The notes under the pieces: model-generated
Told to the model about the DNA's origin: nothing
What the model saw: the letters and a program-made list of their open reading frames with translations, nothing else
Database searches by the model: none
In this document: piece after piece, positions 18,701 to 24,389 of the stretch
How positions within the stretch are numbered: the first letter of the stretch is position 1
How the letters are laid out: each line of letters opens with the position of its first letter
Program-made: the position numbers and the translations under genes
Assembly: GCA_001839685.1 (NCBI GenBank)
Contig: MLAK01001253.1
Location: 1-24,525 of the forward strand
Length of the DNA stretch: 24,525 nucleotides
Origin: Tritrichomonas foetus
Taxonomy: Eukaryota > Parabasalia > Tritrichomonadida > Tritrichomonadidae
Direction: 5' to 3'

Positions 18701-20920
18701 CAATTTCTTTTGTACTTGAATCACGAAATAATCAGATTTTTCATTGCTTTCTTTCAGTATTGTCTCTGTTTTGCTCTTGTAGCTGCTTTCTAGTTCAGAT
18801 ATAAGCATATCTTTCTTCATATTTTCTTCTTGAAGTGCTTTGGTGGATTCGTTTAATTTATCTATTTCTATTTGCTTAAGTTCAATTTCTTTTTGTTTCT
18901 GATTCAGGTCATTTAATTTCTGCTCAATATCTTTTTGGGCCTGGCTTGAAATTTCTTTTGTTTTTTCAAGACTTTCAGTCAAAGCTTTTTCAACTTGTAA
19001 TTTTGCTTCTTTTTCCATTTCATCAATTTTGATATCTTTCTTTCGACTTTCTTCTTGAATAATTTTCAATGTATCAGATAAAGTGTTAATTTCTTTTTGC
19101 TTTTGTTCAACTTTTCTTAAAGCATGATTCACAATTTTCTCAGTTTTTTCTTTATTCTCATTGAGCATTAATTCAGTTTTACTTTTCAATCTGCTTATTT
19201 GATTAGTTAATAATATATTTTCTTGTTCAATTTTCTTCAAATCAGTTTGTGATTGGGAATTTGTTTGCTCTAACTGAGAAATTTTTAATTCATTCTTTTG
19301 TGTAGAATCACTCATTACTTTTGATATTATTGTTCGTTGATGGGGATCCAAATTAATAGAATCAAGCAAAACACTTAACGAAAATTGTTCTTCTTTTGGT
19401 GATTCAGCGAATTTTGTAAGAACGGAGATTTGACCAATAAGTTTTGCATTTTCTTTCGTTAGGGAAGATATTACTGTTTCCTTTTGTCGAATAGTTGTTT
19501 CATTTTTAGAGGCTTCAGCTTTAGATTTTTCTAACTCAGTTTCTAAGTTGCTATTAATTTTACTGATCTCATTAATTCTTGATACTAAATCTTGATTTCG
19601 ATCTTTAATATCTTGGATTTGTCCATTTAAAGTATCTTCAGTTTTAGTATTTTTATCAGTTAGTTCTTTAACTTTCATTTCAAGTGCTTGATTTTGGCGA
19701 TCTTTTTGATCTTTCATTGCTTGTAGTCGATCTAATTGATCAGCTAGGCTATTTCTTTCATACATCATACTTTGGAAATCTTCGAATGAACAATATCTAT
19801 CATTACCTGTCTCAGGGAATTTCACTTTTCTTGGTGAAAGTTGTCCTTTTGTTCCATGAACAGTTAATAATTGAAGTTGATTACCCAAAGAGTAAATTTC
19901 TGTATTTAATTCTTTAATATGATTTTGTAATTCTTTTATTTGTTTCTCTTGGCTTTTTATTGTTTCTGTTGCATAAAGTAGAGATTGATTCATTTGGCCA
20001 TCCGAACCATTTATATTCAATTGTTGTTTAAGCGTTTTAATTTCTTTTGAAGCTTCACTTAATTTTTGTTTATAAAGCAACAATTCCTGATTATCTTTTT
20101 GATAATTATTGGATTTTTGAATAGAAAGAGACCTGTTTTTTTGCTTTATTTCATTCACTTCTCTTTCTTTATTTTCTAAAATTTCAACAACTTCTTCATA
20201 TTGTTGCTGAGAACGAGAGAGATGATCTTGTGATTGTGCTAAAAGTTTTTTTAGTTCTTCATTTTCTTTCATTGTTTTCGAACTTTGATAATTCGAAAAT
20301 TCCATCTGATTTAAATCATTTCGTCGCTCATTCAAAAATGAGTCGATGACGTAATCAACTTGTTTGTGAGCAGATTTGATCATCGTTTTCATTTCATTTA
20401 ATGATTTTTTAACAGAATCTCCAATTTCCATATTCGTTGATTTAATTTGTTTCACAGTTCGATTAATTTTGTTGTATTTTGTTTTTATCACTGATCGTGA
20501 AAACTCGTATTTCGAATTGAGATTATTTTGAACAGCTTCTAATTGAATTTGCAGTAATTTGATAATTTCGCGTTGCTCGGCTTCTTTTTTCACTGACTTT
20601 TTCGAAATGTCCAACATTTTCTGACCAATTTCTTCGATTTCGTTTGCTTTCGTTTTCCCAAAACATGCCTCGTATGCCATTATTTTGTCTGTTAGAATTT
20701 TTATGTATTCTTCTCGATCGTCGTGAAGAATCATTGTAATAATTTCGATTACGCGCGACGGAACGTAAAAAGCGGCGGTATTGTCGTGAAACATTTGCTG
20801 GATCAGCTCATCTGACCCTGATAGGGATAGAACTCGTTCTAGAGAATCTAAAAAAGATTTTTGTCGGAGATTGAATAATTCATCGAGAGTGTTTGAAGAG
20901 GCGCGAAAATCCTCTTCCAT
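9719..20920 (-). CDS. Giant 3,733-residue coiled-coil and helical-repeat protein
   Basis: One uninterrupted frame from an ATG at 20918-20920. Residues 1-100 look like a small globular helical domain with no long heptad run. About 100-1070 is classical coiled coil rich in K, E, Q and L. About 1075-1150 is a Q/S/P linker (FYSPQK, VSPIG). It is followed by more coiled coil and an acidic serine patch (~1197-1222) ending in KQSPKPR. From ~1500 to ~3510 the chain is built of 24-30 residue units, strict at 1814-2224. The C-terminal ~120 residues return to coiled coil. S-P-x-[KR] sites suitable for CDK occur at S362, S1123, near 2525, near 3063 and at S3549; S362 and S3549 sit in the repeated motif SP[RQ]K[VI][KR]FP. 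There is no signal peptide, membrane segment or nucleotide-binding motif. Long proteins of this kind in trichomonads are often labelled 'viral A-type inclusion protein' or 'CENP-F-like' on coiled-coil similarity alone. A structural role at the cytoskeleton, basal bodies or Golgi is plausible but inferred. No exact initiator was found upstream; TCAAT elements lie within 25 bases of the ATG. Confidence 0.9.
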   Translation of the reverse strand: MEEDFRASSNTLDELFNLRQKSFLDSLERVLSLSGSDELIQQMFHDNTAAFYVPSRVIEIITMILHDDREEYIKILTDKIMAYEACFGKTKANEIEEIGQKMLDISKKSVKKEAEQREIIKLLQIQLEAVQNNLNSKYEFSRSVIKTKYNKINRTVKQIKSTNMEIGDSVKKSLNEMKTMIKSAHKQVDYVIDSFLNERRNDLNQMEFSNYQSSKTMKENEELKKLLAQSQDHLSRSQQQYEEVVEILENKEREVNEIKQKNRSLSIQKSNNYQKDNQELLLYKQKLSEASKEIKTLKQQLNINGSDGQMNQSLLYATETIKSQEKQIKELQNHIKELNTEIYSLGNQLQLLTVHGTKGQLSPRKVKFPETGNDRYCSFEDFQSMMYERNSLADQLDRLQAMKDQKDRQNQALEMKVKELTDKNTKTEDTLNGQIQDIKDRNQDLVSRINEISKINSNLETELEKSKAEASKNETTIRQKETVISSLTKENAKLIGQISVLTKFAESPKEEQFSLSVLLDSINLDPHQRTIISKVMSDSTQKNELKISQLEQTNSQSQTDLKKIEQENILLTNQISRLKSKTELMLNENKEKTEKIVNHALRKVEQKQKEINTLSDTLKIIQEESRKKDIKIDEMEKEAKLQVEKALTESLEKTKEISSQAQKDIEQKLNDLNQKQKEIELKQIEIDKLNESTKALQEENMKKDMLISELESSYKSKTETILKESNEKSDYFVIQVQKKLAKKQSEINNLATTINLLKQDNEKKDSQIASLGNEIKELQQTILKKHQQIEEFKGTLTKFEQHKVILEEKIKDINLEKEAEIKGLHKINENLTDKIGDLEKQASKFKEEIENLKLENKSIHQNNSKANKELEIFEEKARKSEKLANEAKSQSLSLTEKLEKVQDENKQLQVFCEQGQAAFEKNQELNDKLDLYQQAHHENKKKIKALIVANQQFEAKIKAKREQILQQMKLIDDLQKSSDELNRQKAALEEQLKSQNMSKNKVRALKKSLRLLEEERNELSHKLSYAEEEIIDMEKKIDQLTEATNSNESLKLQVSELNQSLQQKETEIAIKEAQITTLKLQQQGFSQIYQDQQYSSFTEQPVITSPMNFPQQTNQSQPSSFYSPQKTQPVSPIGILQSSHQPQMQSRVDISQLNNKIHDLQEKVNKKEKEITHQKSKINKLMGIIHKLDVSISKIAGYNNDDNSESNESEFESDSSSFSSGKQSPKPRTINLTGLKKMKKKLEKTEETKNSALKEIKKLTDEKQRLQDLLKKAEEEKIRFSNIVLEQKATIEKGEEADKSLMKEIKKLKDEKESIENTLRETDAERIKLLDSLSSQKNKIEKLSQENENYNRQIKDKAKEISLVTSELSDLKLELQAFKKTNKDIIDRVSEVSKVDKIEQIPDRILWLNEQVEKIKEALLLKNNEDVVEFVSNQAQQMKQICKALNMKQGNSSKAAKEIAKELEATKKMNNDFSRREQIFASLLGNNYSFDKIHEILTALIKLEHEMFDILGCNSSSEITEHIQILMKAESFIERTLGCSSIEEIQKEIVNLRNMANALERILNVEDYNEIIQRVKDDHLDIQKIEKSFAIDSLHASLQVFIQSYTDARKATNSDSFGEVFAKTIEMASNSKKMRQSLQTDNETLVQMVEKMRNTIKATESLIDSEFDGDLTSKVSELSARNKILKDIIRIFDPNQKEDLPKLINDIFSQMMQIKTILGSQSDEVVQVVSELQSQNKQLSDLLNVDNNNIIPCVAEMKNKFKKILDIYSDSTESSLISDISNTKVQMSKIRTYFNCSKSIEDDVIEMNNQMKAISDILQEKVNVVEAVMKQNKVLSKISEILSNPENIIEEIVNQKQIINRIFEVLKEPENILGEVSKQSQLLNKISDILKNPNNLVDEISNLTQILNRINEILKEPSNIVDVISTQTQTLNRINEILKEPSNLISEVSKQSQIIHRINEILKDPDDIVEEISTQVQTLNRINEILKEPDSIVDEISNQKQIVNRITEILKGKPDTIVEEIANQTQILNRINEIYRQPTDLVDDIQKQKELLNKISEILKNPENVIEEIVNQNHVLNKVSDIMKEPENLIEAISEQNQQIKTIKEMFPESNGFINEIAKLKQQNIKLNEILPNSDDLIGEISKQTLQCKKISELFPDSDNFVEDIFDLNKQIKQIGESFSEESPSIVNDVELLNKQMRKLTKLIPEASNNIVEGVESLVKQNEYYSNLLQKAKETIKCEKDEDLISSLKMLSRIHKILRDKDNKSNNFENNENNDLKIPIHKKVNDIKKTLKTVSSILPQFGNNNNVVDQTNKTVDLLNDYSTLIQRLINMLDCEFSSIPIVIEDLLLMKAKLCNLLELSEEHEQNSSVIINEVFYLKDILRNIENITNKLEINNNVVDKVGYLSQLEINLKQMLDTDNVMDSVSILIDEQNKVYNILGNELGNTIIDKVISIKQKEASLNNLISSVGETLNINQDINIEDEIENLVDDLHLKNSLLNSFESLLSNDWEPISINDLKKVVSINESPSKRKSPITKSSNDIKVEKIESSQEVLAKLKEKISSMSNQNTTEDIGLISSLNGFIDLYEEKTEIISHLNNLIDNSNGDDLPAKIANLVKSDNEIHELLKLGKSEPALPPIQGMIENLEMAEASLSLQTCELESLQNSLEEREMAIRNIQQLTNSNDYNSLIKNIYEITAERKELQRMIHDLNNYQSNNQNNSLNKNRSADSQLPIINHRTIPEFVQQMIDEKENLSEFQKQIEELLTDVILREDINKSVKYKKMNSFEGSNVDNLNDLIEKVQQLLDDKTSLSGIVDYIKDITNDSDGYLDQIQRLCDQENQIIQILETNENIPEKIANLSIFNKSASQLLEECNPSFIQDPVEKLAFLIKENQENQEMIKQMTQETGDLKNSTKNIKQFLDSDKQLKELKSIIMKNNSDDHINIIQRAHNLVNKEQELNKAIEELKEIREAVSQFDKSDFDNTKDLPKKLSKILSESSNNLAQLNEIRELTHDPDNLNRKVKELVDYKDNLDKNFSQMNLPNEMKSMINKLSSIQSDVNSCFPSSPRRGKSELDIADKITSIADKAKVLNEIIEIMKENDLDGIPDKIINLMEHSKSLSTIGGIVHNEIPSKIIEIVNNQDNLIKMLKQMLNTEHLPKTVELILKENKQIKDKLQKVHDLIQAENEYNDIYSQNTHNSSSNSIYNDKDDVLLDCIHNLIDELHRLQNEKSLITKILNTDQQLDEIKNLKALKDKLQQMFSRKDIIPEVQRLINTTENISKISKKLECPINEIFSKITSIKEELRRLNTDFETINELLYCNTNQQTINRIKKLVSLLNEPEDVNEEIENLQSTLKKYQETLSNKQNQEKTALMELQATMAQIHRITQTKTPKGAMEKIDHMITDENQLMSLLKLSDPSNILLKVEELISERAKISINVEDSEDLPQSVFNIRKKQRENEKLLNQIAGILSVEDYSQIPRVVAELCQKSKIVKSINNLIDQKDIDQLPEKISQLTQDSASLSIRDKEYDSLKHDYDDLCNFVKRLIAIIMDGHSPQKIRFPIPTKAKDKLIEFLRSFKKRSDRNISDIKLILKRANSAGYYDSDVNEAVNSIVDAAVAIEKQLNLEDMHEKTKSFRINIEKQKAQYDSMKSIHQKRIEELRHKLEEVQRKDTELKIGHHEEDEKNMQIISNINSELETEKRIHEELLRVITDQVPDIDFLKKHIPPNEMKSLIQSTKK
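10390..14248 (-). repeat. Degenerate continuation of the helical repeat in the giant gene
   Basis: C-terminal to the regular array, the same unit recurs with variable length (about 24-35 residues) and drifted sequence. Examples are IIQILETNENIPEKIANL, LNEIIEIMKENDLDGIPDK, MLNTEHLPKTVELILKENK and INNLIDQKDIDQLPEKISQ. Each has a hydrophobic helix ending in L/M, an Asn/Asp-rich turn often with P or D, and then [IVL]xx[IV] opening the next helix. They appear to be older copies of the units at 14249-15481. Confidence 0.5.
14249..15481 (-). repeat. Seventeen consecutive 24-25 residue coding repeats
   Basis: Residues 1814-2224 of the giant protein divide without remainder into 17 units, 14 of 24 residues and three of 25 (72-75 bases). 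A typical unit opens INEILKEPSNIVDVIS and closes with TQTQTLNR; the most similar neighbours are units 4-8. Conserved positions are I1, E/D3, I/L/M4, P8 (or S/D), N/D10, I/V11-12, E/D13, I/V15, Q18 or thereabouts, and L/I22. Pro-Asx at 8-10 would end one helix and cap the next. DNA-level similarity is still visible in the centre (TTTAAGTATTTCATTGAT recurs), which indicates duplication in 72-base steps. Confidence 0.9.
17255..17710 (-). other. Disordered Q/S/P linker and acidic serine patch within the giant protein
   Basis: Residues ~1075-1150 are rich in Q, S, P and aromatics (SQIYQDQQYSSF, FYSPQK, QSSHQPQMQS). Residues ~1197-1222 are runs of S, E, D and N ending SSSFSSGKQSPKPR. Both interrupt the coiled coil, contain several S-P sites, and separate the classical coiled-coil part from the part with repeats. 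They are probably flexible hinges and phosphorylation targets (inference). Confidence 0.65.
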
Positions 20921-21364
20921 GATTGAAGATACAATTGAATAAGATGATGAAATTCAGGTCAAAATATATTTATATTTCAATTCAAAATATTGAATAAAGA
21001 AAAATCGAATTCAATAATTTGATTAATGAATTCAATGATAACAAAAGTTTCTGAATATAAAAAGGAAGTTCTGAATAGTGACAAATTGAAAAGAGTCCGT
21101 TTACTGGATTCTGGCGGTATTAAGGTGAATTAATCTCAAAGAAAAATTGACCTGATTTTCACAATCTTTTTTCGTTTCCTGTATTATTCGCTTTTCCAAA
21201 CACTGAAAGAAACTAAATATTTATTCATAAAAATATAGCATAAAAAAATCAAAAAAATTGAATATAAGTTCTCTCTGTATGAGGTTATAGAGAATATATA
21301 ATTCGGTATAATTTTCAAACTTTTTGCATATATATTCATCCGACCGTATAATCACTCAACAAAA
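20921..21364. promoter_or_regulatory. Divergent promoter region between the giant gene and RPC5
   Basis: This 444-base AT-rich spacer has starts pointing outward on both sides, so it must hold both promoters. On the RPC5 side there is an exact initiator at 21352-21356. On the giant-gene side only near matches (TCAAT) are seen. No open frame or repeat was recognised. Confidence 0.6.
21352..21356 (+). promoter_or_regulatory. Initiator (Inr) TCACT for the RPC5 gene
   Basis: TCACT matches the trichomonad initiator TCA(+1)Y(T/A) exactly. The presumed transcription start is A21354, giving an 11-base 5' UTR before the ATG at 21365, the typical distance. Confidence 0.7.
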
Positions 21365-22402
21365 ATGGAAGATTATGATGATGATCCAATCATCAATGAA
21401 ATCGATATTTTTAATTGTTCAGGTATCGGAAACCAAAGTTTTTTACTCCAATTCCCGTTAGTCAGCAGAAACTCGGACGTTCCCTCCGTTCAATATGGCC
21501 GCCTCGATCCAACCACAGATAATTACCAGTTCATTGTCCTGCCTCCCCAGGACATTATGACCTCAAGCGACAAAGGAATTCACATTGAATCAACAACCAA
21601 GGTAAATATGACCCAACCATTAGCGATGGCCGTTTTGACGAATAATCAGCTTCATTTGACACCAATATATCAAACTCTACAGTCGAGGCCTGTTCCAGGT
21701 CAAAACGGAATTGAATCGAAGGATGTGGATATATCATTTTGCATTTTAGAACAGTTAGACCAATTTATTTCTTCATCAACAGATGACATTTCTGCTCCAA
21801 TGTCATCTCAAATGTTTCAGAAGAAGCTCACCGACACCGAAACAGATATGAATGTAGAATTGCTGGAAAATCTCGATGATAGTGCTTTGCAATCTCGTCC
21901 GCCACGAGAGCAGCTTGTTCTTAAACTCATTCGTGACAAAACCATTCACTTTGATGATACTCTTTCCTTACTTGATTTGAAAGCGCACACTGAAGAGCTT
22001 CTTAGCGTTCTAGTCGAACATGCTTACTTCATACAAGGAAGATGGACCATCAAGCCTGAAGAGATACCAGAAAAAACCCTCCCAAGAGAATTAAGAATTG
22101 CCAGAAATTTCATGATCGTTCTTTTTGCAAATAAAAAGCCACTTACAAATTCAATGTTTGAACATTTCTTGAATTTGTTCAACGTGAAAAGAGAACATAT
22201 GGTTAAAATTCTCGAAGGTCTCGGAATTAGAATGAAGGGCGGTCAAATCATCAGTTTTAAATTCAAAGAAAATCCTCAATTCGAAAACAAATACAAAGAA
22301 TACGCTGACCGTGGAAGATCTGACATCAATCAGCTCAAAGAGATGATTTGTATTGCCAAACATGATGATCATCTTTTTGATCCATTCTTCGAATCTGCAT
22401 AA
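21365..22402 (+). CDS. RPC5: DNA-directed RNA polymerase III subunit RPC5 (Rpc37/POLR3E-like)
   Basis: A 345-residue nuclear protein. The N-terminus, DDPIINEIDIFNC, followed by a segment with LLQFPLVSR, matches the family's DDPVxxEIDVY...LxLxQYPxR opening. QPLAMAVLTNNQLHLTPIYQ (residues ~92-111) corresponds to the conserved A-x-x-x-x-x-x-LHLTP block before the IxQLRP segment (here LQSRP). These strands form the dimerisation module that pairs with RPC4/Rpc53. The middle part (PREQLVLKLI, then LVEHAYFIQGRWTIKPE) resembles the winged-helix region of metazoan RPC5. The length is nearer to yeast Rpc37 (282) than to human POLR3E (708). The RPC4-RPC5 heterodimer functions in Pol III initiation and termination on tRNA and 5S genes. 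The start is the first ATG behind an exact initiator. A TAAA signal follows the stop at 22424. Confidence 0.85.
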   Translation: MEDYDDDPIINEIDIFNCSGIGNQSFLLQFPLVSRNSDVPSVQYGRLDPTTDNYQFIVLPPQDIMTSSDKGIHIESTTKVNMTQPLAMAVLTNNQLHLTPIYQTLQSRPVPGQNGIESKDVDISFCILEQLDQFISSSTDDISAPMSSQMFQKKLTDTETDMNVELLENLDDSALQSRPPREQLVLKLIRDKTIHFDDTLSLLDLKAHTEELLSVLVEHAYFIQGRWTIKPEEIPEKTLPRELRIARNFMIVLFANKKPLTNSMFEHFLNLFNVKREHMVKILEGLGIRMKGGQIISFKFKENPQFENKYKEYADRGRSDINQLKEMICIAKHDDHLFDPFFESA

Positions 22403-22768
22403 TATCTTATAGTTTCTTATAATTAAATAAAATGTTCATTTTCTACTTTTTTTATTGGAATTTTCAGACAATCTGAATTTATTTTCTAGCAATTTCGGAT
22501 TATTTTATTGGTTTGTTTCCATTATTGAATTCGAATAATACATGTACAAATGAATTATCGAACAAAAAAAAAAAAGATTAACATTTGAAATATTTAGGAT
22601 TTTCAGAGAAAAGAGAATGGAACAGTTGTTGATTTTCAGACTTATTGAATTCATGAATTTTCACCTTGACATGATATTTGGACAATAAGAAACTTGTATG
22701 ATTATGAATAGAGTTTGACACAATATCTGAGTCTTGATTCCCTCAGAAAAAGTGGACATTTTTTTGCG
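22403..22768. other. Intergenic stretch between RPC5 and the glycosyltransferase gene
   Basis: AT-rich, with an A-run near 22564-22575. A minimal open frame (two in-frame ATG at 22698 and 22704, stop within six codons) precedes the glycosyltransferase gene and would be an upstream ORF only if transcription starts before it. No exact TCAYW initiator was seen close to the ATG at 22769. Confidence 0.4.
22424..22431 (+). promoter_or_regulatory. Tandem TAAA polyadenylation-type signals
   Basis: TAAATAAA begins 21 bases after the RPC5 stop codon, matching the expected trichomonad signal and distance. Confidence 0.45.
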
Positions 22769-24265
22769 ATGAGATATAAAAATAGACTAGATGATATGCC
22801 AAACGTGGCTCTTTTCTCACCAAACGAATACATCAATGGCGATGATTTTAGTGGTACAACTTTTGAAATCATTCGATGCGGCGTTGTTTTTGTCGTCTTC
22901 ATAATTTTGTTCTCGCTCAGTTATTATTTATATGGACAGCACAACAATAAATCAAATTCACGCCAAATGATAAATTCGCAAAGTCCAGTTCCAATTTCCA
23001 ATACAACTTCCTATATTCACAGATTTATAGATCTACCAAAAAATTCACTGTATTTTACACCACTTTTCCAAAAAAATCCATTTCCACTTCCTCCTGTTTC
23101 ACTCGACAGAATATCTTTCATGATTTCATCAAGTCCAGCATCAGCAAAATTATGTGATCGCTATTTGAAAATGTGGAACTCAGAATTTGGTTCAAATATC
23201 ATTAAAAACACAGGAATGAAGCCTCATCACACTGTCTATTGGCGCACAGAAGATGAATCGGAAAATCTTCCTAAAGATTACCAAATTGATCGAATTAATG
23301 AATCAAACTATCATTTTAAATGGGCTTATATGATAATTGAAAACTTCAAAAATGTACCAAATAATGTCGATTGGTTTGTTGCAATGGATGATGATACACT
23401 TCCTTTCTTGGATCGCCTTCTTCCAGCTTTGAGCAAATATCCAAACCCAAGAGATGAAATTTATTACATTCATTCCCCTGGTGAACGAAAAAGCGGCACT
23501 CATACTGGAAATGGTGGTTCTGGTCATATAATGAGTCGAAAATGGGCTGAAACTGTAATTCCTTCATTAAAAGAATGTAACTCACATATTATGAAACGAA
23601 TCAAAAATGGCGACATACGCTTAGATTTATGCTCAAGAAGAATTTTAGATCAACTTCCAACATATGATTATGGACTCTTTCATATGGATCCTAAAGGATT
23701 TAAAGGTGATTTGACTGGCTTTGTTGAAGGATTCTTAGATCGTATGAATTTCAAAGTGATTCATCATATGGAAAAATATATTTATTACCTCTTTCCGAAA
23801 TCTTTTGGTCGTTTGATGATGAATAATGATATTAATTACACGCATACAAAACATTTTGTAAAATCCGCTCGGATTTCTGGTGATCTTTTCCTGAAAAGAT
23901 TTGCAATGAGAGGCCAAGATGACACTTATTATATATTGAATATGGGCTATTCATTTATCACCATTCCAAGAACTAACAAAACGGCCATTGATGTTTATTT
24001 AAATAACGTGGAATCAACATTCACATTTACGGAAAGCCTTTTGTATGATGAGCTAAATACTCTACTTGTTCCACCTAACCAAGAAATTAAAAGGTTTTAT
24101 TTGAAAAATGTAATTGAAGACTCACTTCATCCTTTTGCATATTGGCAAGAATTTTCACCAATTGATTCATTAAATGTAGCTGTGAGAATTTATGTTGATA
24201 GTTACCAGAGAGTATCTCTAAACTTTTTGAACGCGACATTAGTGCATGGTCAAGAATCAACATAA
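22769..24265 (+). CDS. Fringe/GT31-like glycosyltransferase, type II membrane protein
   Basis: A 498-residue protein from the ATG at 22769. The same frame is open back to 22715 but only with TTG, so this Met, or the next at 22796, is the likely start. Residues 1-35 are cytoplasmic. Residues ~36-55 (IIRCGVVFVVFIILFSLSYY) are one membrane segment, giving Golgi type II topology. The lumenal part starts SSPASAKLCDRYLKMW and has WFVAMDDDTLPF with DDD at 207-209, the metal and nucleotide-sugar binding motif of Fringe and C1GALT-like enzymes (GT31). GGSGHIMS at 249-256 is the family's GGAGxxLS element. A C-terminal segment (RFAMRGQDDTYYILNMGYSF, then HPFAYWQEF) has no obvious counterpart in short Fringe proteins and may be lineage-specific. 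Donor and acceptor cannot be read from sequence. Adding hexose or HexNAc to surface glycoconjugates such as the trichomonad lipophosphoglycan is an inference. A TAAA signal follows at 24295. Confidence 0.75.
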   Translation: MRYKNRLDDMPNVALFSPNEYINGDDFSGTTFEIIRCGVVFVVFIILFSLSYYLYGQHNNKSNSRQMINSQSPVPISNTTSYIHRFIDLPKNSLYFTPLFQKNPFPLPPVSLDRISFMISSSPASAKLCDRYLKMWNSEFGSNIIKNTGMKPHHTVYWRTEDESENLPKDYQIDRINESNYHFKWAYMIIENFKNVPNNVDWFVAMDDDTLPFLDRLLPALSKYPNPRDEIYYIHSPGERKSGTHTGNGGSGHIMSRKWAETVIPSLKECNSHIMKRIKNGDIRLDLCSRRILDQLPTYDYGLFHMDPKGFKGDLTGFVEGFLDRMNFKVIHHMEKYIYYLFPKSFGRLMMNNDINYTHTKHFVKSARISGDLFLKRFAMRGQDDTYYILNMGYSFITIPRTNKTAIDVYLNNVESTFTFTESLLYDELNTLLVPPNQEIKRFYLKNVIEDSLHPFAYWQEFSPIDSLNVAVRIYVDSYQRVSLNFLNATLVHGQEST

Positions 24266-24294
24266 TTTGGATCATAAGTAATTGTTATTATTAT

Positions 24295-24298
24295 TAAA
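24295..24298 (+). promoter_or_regulatory. TAAA polyadenylation-type signal
   Basis: The first TAAA after the glycosyltransferase stop, about 30 bases downstream, followed by further TAAA steps in a short A/T-repeat. Confidence 0.4.
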
Positions 24299-24389
24299 TA
24301 AATAAATGGAAATTAGTCTAATCATATTCTTTCAAAATCATTTGATCATCTATTTTCTAGATATCGGTAGGAAATAATGATAGAGAGTA

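Noticed and set aside
11571..19917. Plus-strand open frames of 60-95 codons inside the giant gene (for example 11571-11852, 14552-14755, 16905-17123, 19684-19917)
   Set aside because: They are antisense shadows. The hydrophobic F/L/S-rich composition is what reverse-complemented K/E/N-rich coiled-coil codons give, and those over the repeat array repeat with it.
9719..20920. Label 'viral A-type inclusion protein' or myosin/CENP-F homologue
   Set aside because: Such labels rest on generic coiled-coil composition. No motor domain, kinetochore motif or viral signature is visible, so I keep a descriptive name.
22715..22768. Upstream start of the glycosyltransferase at 22715
   Set aside because: It would need a TTG start. 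The first in-frame ATG is at 22769, and the extra residues add no recognisable signal.
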